Origin: Cellulomonas humilata
Lineage (GTDB): Bacteria; Actinomycetota; Actinomycetes; Actinomycetales; Cellulomonadaceae
DNA length: 64,000 bases
Direction of reading: 5' to 3'
NCBI RefSeq assembly: GCF_030814415.1
Contig: NZ_JAUSVB010000003.1
Coordinates: 310,001-374,000 of the forward strand
Shown: piece after piece, positions 61,126 through 64,000 of the stretch
How positions within the stretch are numbered: the stretch's first letter is position 1
Layout of the letters: every line of letters starts with the position of its first letter
Made by a program: the position numbers and the translations under genes
Notes under the pieces: generated by a model
What the model saw: only the letters and a program-made list of their open reading frames with translations
Told to the model about the DNA's origin: nothing
The model's database searches: none

Positions 61126-64000
61126 ATGGCGGCCGAGGGGTTCCTCCGGTCCGACCTCGCGCCCGCCGCACGCACCCTCGTGGACGTCCTCGAGGCGACC
61201 GCCCTGGCGCACGGCGACGCCCCCGCGATCGACGACGGCAGCACGGTCCTGACCTACGGCGAGCTGCTGGTGGCCGTCCGGGCAGCCGCAGCGGGCCTCG
61301 CCGGTGCAGGCATCGGACCCGGCGACCGCGTCGGGGTCCGGATCCCGTCGGGGACGGCCGAGCTGTACACGGCGATCCTCGCGGTGCTCGCCGCCGGCGC
61401 CGCCTACGTCCCGGTGGACGTGGACGACCCCGACGAGCGCGCGCAGACGGTGTTCCGGGAGGCGGGCGTCGCCCTGGTGCTCACCGAGGGCGACCTCGCC
61501 GGGCTCCGCCGAACCGCCGAGCCTCGACGGCCCGCGCTCGACGACGACGCGTGGATCATCTTCACCTCGGGCTCCACGGGCGCCCCCAAGGGCGTCGCGG
61601 TCACGCACCGGTCGGCAGCCGCGTTCGTCGACGCGGAGGCCCGCCTGTTCCTCCAGCAGGCGCCGCTCGGTCCGGGTGACCGAGTGCTGGCGGGGCTCTC
61701 GGTGGCGTTCGACGCGAGCTGCGAGGAGATGTGGCTCGCCTGGGGGCACGGCGCCTGCCTGGTCCCGGCGCCTCGCGCGCTGGTGCGCACCGGGATGGAC
61801 CTCGGGCCGTGGCTGGTCGCGCAGGGCATCACCGTCATCTCGACCGTGCCGACGCTCGCGGGGCTGTGGCGCGCCGAGGAGCTGGCCGGCGTCCGGCTGC
61901 TCATCTTCGGCGGCGAGGCGTGCCCGCCGGAGCTGGTCGCGCGGCTGGTGGGGGACCGGCGCGAGGTCTGGAACACCTACGGGCCCACGGAGGCGACCGT
62001 CGTCGCCTGTGCGGCGCTGCTGACCGGCGACGGGCCTGTGCGGATCGGGCACGCGCTCGACGGGTGGGACCTCGCCGTCGTCGCGCCCGACGGGTCGCCG
62101 GTCGACGCGGGTGGCCTGGGCGAGCTGATCATCGGCGGGGTCGGCCTCGCGCGGTACCTCGACCCGGCCAAGGACGCCGAGAAGTACGCGCCCGCCGACG
62201 GCCTCGGGTGGGAGCGGGCGTACCGCAGCGGCGACCTGGTGCGCTACGAGCCCGAGGGCCTGGTGTTCGTCGGGCGGGCCGACGACCAGGTCAAGGTGGG
62301 TGGTCGGCGCATCGAGCTGGGCGAGGTCGACTCCGCGCTGCTCGGACTCCCGGGGGTCGCGGGAGCGGCCGCGGCGGTGCGGCGGACCCCGGCGGGCACG
62401 TCGGTCCTCGTCGGCTACCTCGTGCCCGAGCCCGGGGTCGAGCTGGACCTCGCCGACGCCCGCCACCGCCTCACCGGTTCGCTCCCGGCCGCACTGGTCC
62501 CGCTGCTCGCCCCGGTGGACTCCATCCCGACCCGCGGGTCCGGGAAGGTCGACCGCGACGCGCTGCCGTGGCCGCTCGCGCGTCCCGACGAGGAGTCCGC
62601 GCCCGCCGTCGGTCTGACGCCGACGGGCGAGTGGGTGGCGGAGCGGTGGACCGCGGCGCTGGGGGTCGCCGTGGCCGGTCCGCGCGACGACTTCTTCGCG
62701 TCCGGCGGTGGGAGCCTGGTCGCCGCGCAGCTGGTGAGCGCGCTGCGCGCGAGGTTCCCGACGGTGACCGTCGCCGACGTGTACGAGTACCCGCGGATCG
62801 GGGACCTGGCACGCCGGCTCGACGAGTTCGAGCCCACCGTCGTGGCCGAGGCACGGGTCGTCACGCCCACGCCGGTCCGGGCCCAGCTGGTCCAGACCGT
62901 GCTGGCGCTCCCGCTCGCCGCCCTCGTCGGACTGCGGTGGCTGACCTGGTTGCTGGCGGCCGACGCGGTGCTCGTCGCGACGACCGGTGCCCCGTGGGTG
63001 CCCGTCGTGCCCGGGGTCTGGTGGTGGGTGGCGCTCGGGTGGCTGGTGCTCATCAGCCCGCTCGGCCGCATGGGCACCACGGTGCTCGTCGCGCGGACCC
63101 TCCTGCGTGGGCTGACGCCCGGCCGGTACCCGCGCGGCGGGTCGACCCACCTGCGGCTCTGGTTCACCGAGTCCTGGGCGGCAGCAGCGGGTGCGGAGAA
63201 CCTGTCCTGCTCGCCGTGGACCGTGCAGTACGCGCGGGCGCTCGGCGCGACGATCGGGCGCGACGTCGACCTGCACGCGCTGCCGCCCGTCACCGGCCTG
63301 CTCACGCTCGGCAACGGGTGCGCCGTCGAGCCGGAGGTCGACCTGCGCGGGCACTGGCTGGACGGGGACGTGCTGCGGGTGGGACGCGTGCGGATCGACA
63401 AGCGCGCGACCGTCGGGACGCGCAGCACGCTGGCGCCCGGCACCCGCGTGGGGGCGTGGGCCGAGGTGGCGCCGGGTTCCGCGGTGCTCGACTCGGTGCC
63501 GCCCGGCGAGCTCTGGGTGGGGTCGCCCGCGGTGTTCGACGGGCCGTCGCGGCGGCACTGGCCCCGCGACAAGGCGCCCCGCGGCGGCCGCTGGGTGGCG
63601 GCGTACGGAGCGACCGCCGCGGCGCTGGCGGCGTTGCCCGTGGTGGCCGCCGCGTGCGGGCTCCTGGTGGTCGGCGTCGGGCTGCGCGACGCGTCGACGT
63701 GGTCCGAGGCGTTCGCGGACGCCCTGCGCGCCGTGCCGCTCGGCGCCGTCACGACGGGCGTCGTGCTGGTCGTGGTCACGCTCGTCTCGGTGCGGCTGCT
63801 CGGGCTCGGGTTCCGCGAGGGGTACCACGCGGTGCGCAGCCGGGCGGGCTGGCAGGTGTGGGCGACGCTGCGGCTCATGGACGACGCGCGCACGACGCTG
63901 TTCCCGCTCTACTCGAGCCTGGCGACCCCGGTGTGGCTGCGGGCGCTCGGGGCGGACATCGGCAAGGACGTGGAGGCGTCGACCGCCCTCATGCTGCCCA
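61126..64000 (+). CDS. Pls/PosA-type single-module nonribosomal peptide synthetase (partial, runs off right edge)
   Basis: 958 codons are visible and the gene is still open at the window end. ATG with GGGAGG upstream. Residues 1-500: adenylation domain (A3 IIFTSGSTGAPKGVAVTHRS, A5 YGPTEATV, A7 YRSGDLVRY, A10 GSGKVDRDALPWP). About 505-575: carrier domain with the phosphopantetheine Ser in DDFFASGGGSLVAAQLV. Then two or more transmembrane helices (LVQTVLALPLAALVGLRWLT; WWWVALGWLVLISPLGRMG) and a soluble block with a left-handed beta-helix character (TVGTRSTLAPGTRVGAWAEV). This A-T-TM-C-repeat plan is that of Pls (epsilon-poly-lysine synthetase) and PosA-like proteins; two or more further C-type repeats are expected outside the window. 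Confidence 0.85.
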   Translation, partial: MAAEGFLRSDLAPAARTLVDVLEATALAHGDAPAIDDGSTVLTYGELLVAVRAAAAGLAGAGIGPGDRVGVRIPSGTAELYTAILAVLAAGAAYVPVDVDDPDERAQTVFREAGVALVLTEGDLAGLRRTAEPRRPALDDDAWIIFTSGSTGAPKGVAVTHRSAAAFVDAEARLFLQQAPLGPGDRVLAGLSVAFDASCEEMWLAWGHGACLVPAPRALVRTGMDLGPWLVAQGITVISTVPTLAGLWRAEELAGVRLLIFGGEACPPELVARLVGDRREVWNTYGPTEATVVACAALLTGDGPVRIGHALDGWDLAVVAPDGSPVDAGGLGELIIGGVGLARYLDPAKDAEKYAPADGLGWERAYRSGDLVRYEPEGLVFVGRADDQVKVGGRRIELGEVDSALLGLPGVAGAAAAVRRTPAGTSVLVGYLVPEPGVELDLADARHRLTGSLPAALVPLLAPVDSIPTRGSGKVDRDALPWPLARPDEESAPAVGLTPTGEWVAERWTAALGVAVAGPRDDFFASGGGSLVAAQLVSALRARFPTVTVADVYEYPRIGDLARRLDEFEPTVVAEARVVTPTPVRAQLVQTVLALPLAALVGLRWLTWLLAADAVLVATTGAPWVPVVPGVWWWVALGWLVLISPLGRMGTTVLVARTLLRGLTPGRYPRGGSTHLRLWFTESWAAAAGAENLSCSPWTVQYARALGATIGRDVDLHALPPVTGLLTLGNGCAVEPEVDLRGHWLDGDVLRVGRVRIDKRATVGTRSTLAPGTRVGAWAEVAPGSAVLDSVPPGELWVGSPAVFDGPSRRHWPRDKAPRGGRWVAAYGATAAALAALPVVAAACGLLVVGVGLRDASTWSEAFADALRAVPLGAVTTGVVLVVVTLVSVRLLGLGFREGYHAVRSRAGWQVWATLRLMDDARTTLFPLYSSLATPVWLRALGADIGKDVEASTALMLP

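Overview
High-GC actinobacterial chromosome, most like Cellulomonas or a close relative (inference). The case rests on very GC-rich codon use, many GTG starts, an F420-type (DUF385) oxidoreductase, plant-polysaccharide glycosidases each paired with a LacI regulator, a pyruvate formate-lyase pair typical of facultative cellulomonads, and the tig-clpP1-clpP2-clpX block.

Left third (1-21.2 kb): a decayed MerR-VOC gene, a GH25 muramidase and a DUF385 enzyme are followed by two hemicellulose modules. One is LacI plus a GH39 xylosidase. The other is a LacI, an Lpl-type CUT1 sugar ABC operon and a GH51 arabinofuranosidase. Each divergent LacI spacer carries matched palindromes. Between the modules lie a TetR gene and a convergent MacB/FtsX-like ABC exporter whose promoter region is packed with palindromes. 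Then come a TPR protein, an SDR enzyme, pflB-pflA, and a LuxR regulator divergent from a secreted vanadium-haloperoxidase-like enzyme.

Middle (21.2-31.4 kb): a one-direction eight-gene block (LacI, peptide-type SBP, two permeases, two ATPases, GH32, PfkB kinase) for uptake and breakdown of fructosides. It is bounded by an intact tRNA-Gly(TCC) and, about 10.05 kb away, a 27-bp perfect copy of that tRNA's 3' end. This looks like a site-specifically inserted island that has lost, or never had, its integrase. A tRNA-Pro(TGG), a DUF389 membrane protein and a UGT-like glycosyltransferase follow.

Surface glycan locus (34.1-49.9 kb): tightly overlapping genes resemble PglF-PglE-PglC-PglD (UDP-di-N-acetylbacillosamine synthesis and phosphoglycosyl transfer to a lipid carrier). 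They continue into a WbuB-like glycosyltransferase, CapE-CapF-CapG (UDP-N-acetyl-L-fucosamine), a Wzx-like flippase, a multi-TM polymerase candidate, another glycosyltransferase, a DUF4012 protein and an O-antigen-ligase-family protein. Together they predict a lipid-linked glycan started on diNAcBac and containing FucNAc.

Right end (50-64 kb): housekeeping genes tig, clpP1, clpP2, clpX, a chorismate mutase, an Rv2629/baeRF (Balon-like) factor, a FadD15-like acyl-CoA ligase and valS. The start of a Pls/PosA-type single-module peptide synthetase runs off the right edge. Recognisable terminators separate tig from clpP1, clpP2 from clpX, and baeRF from fadD.
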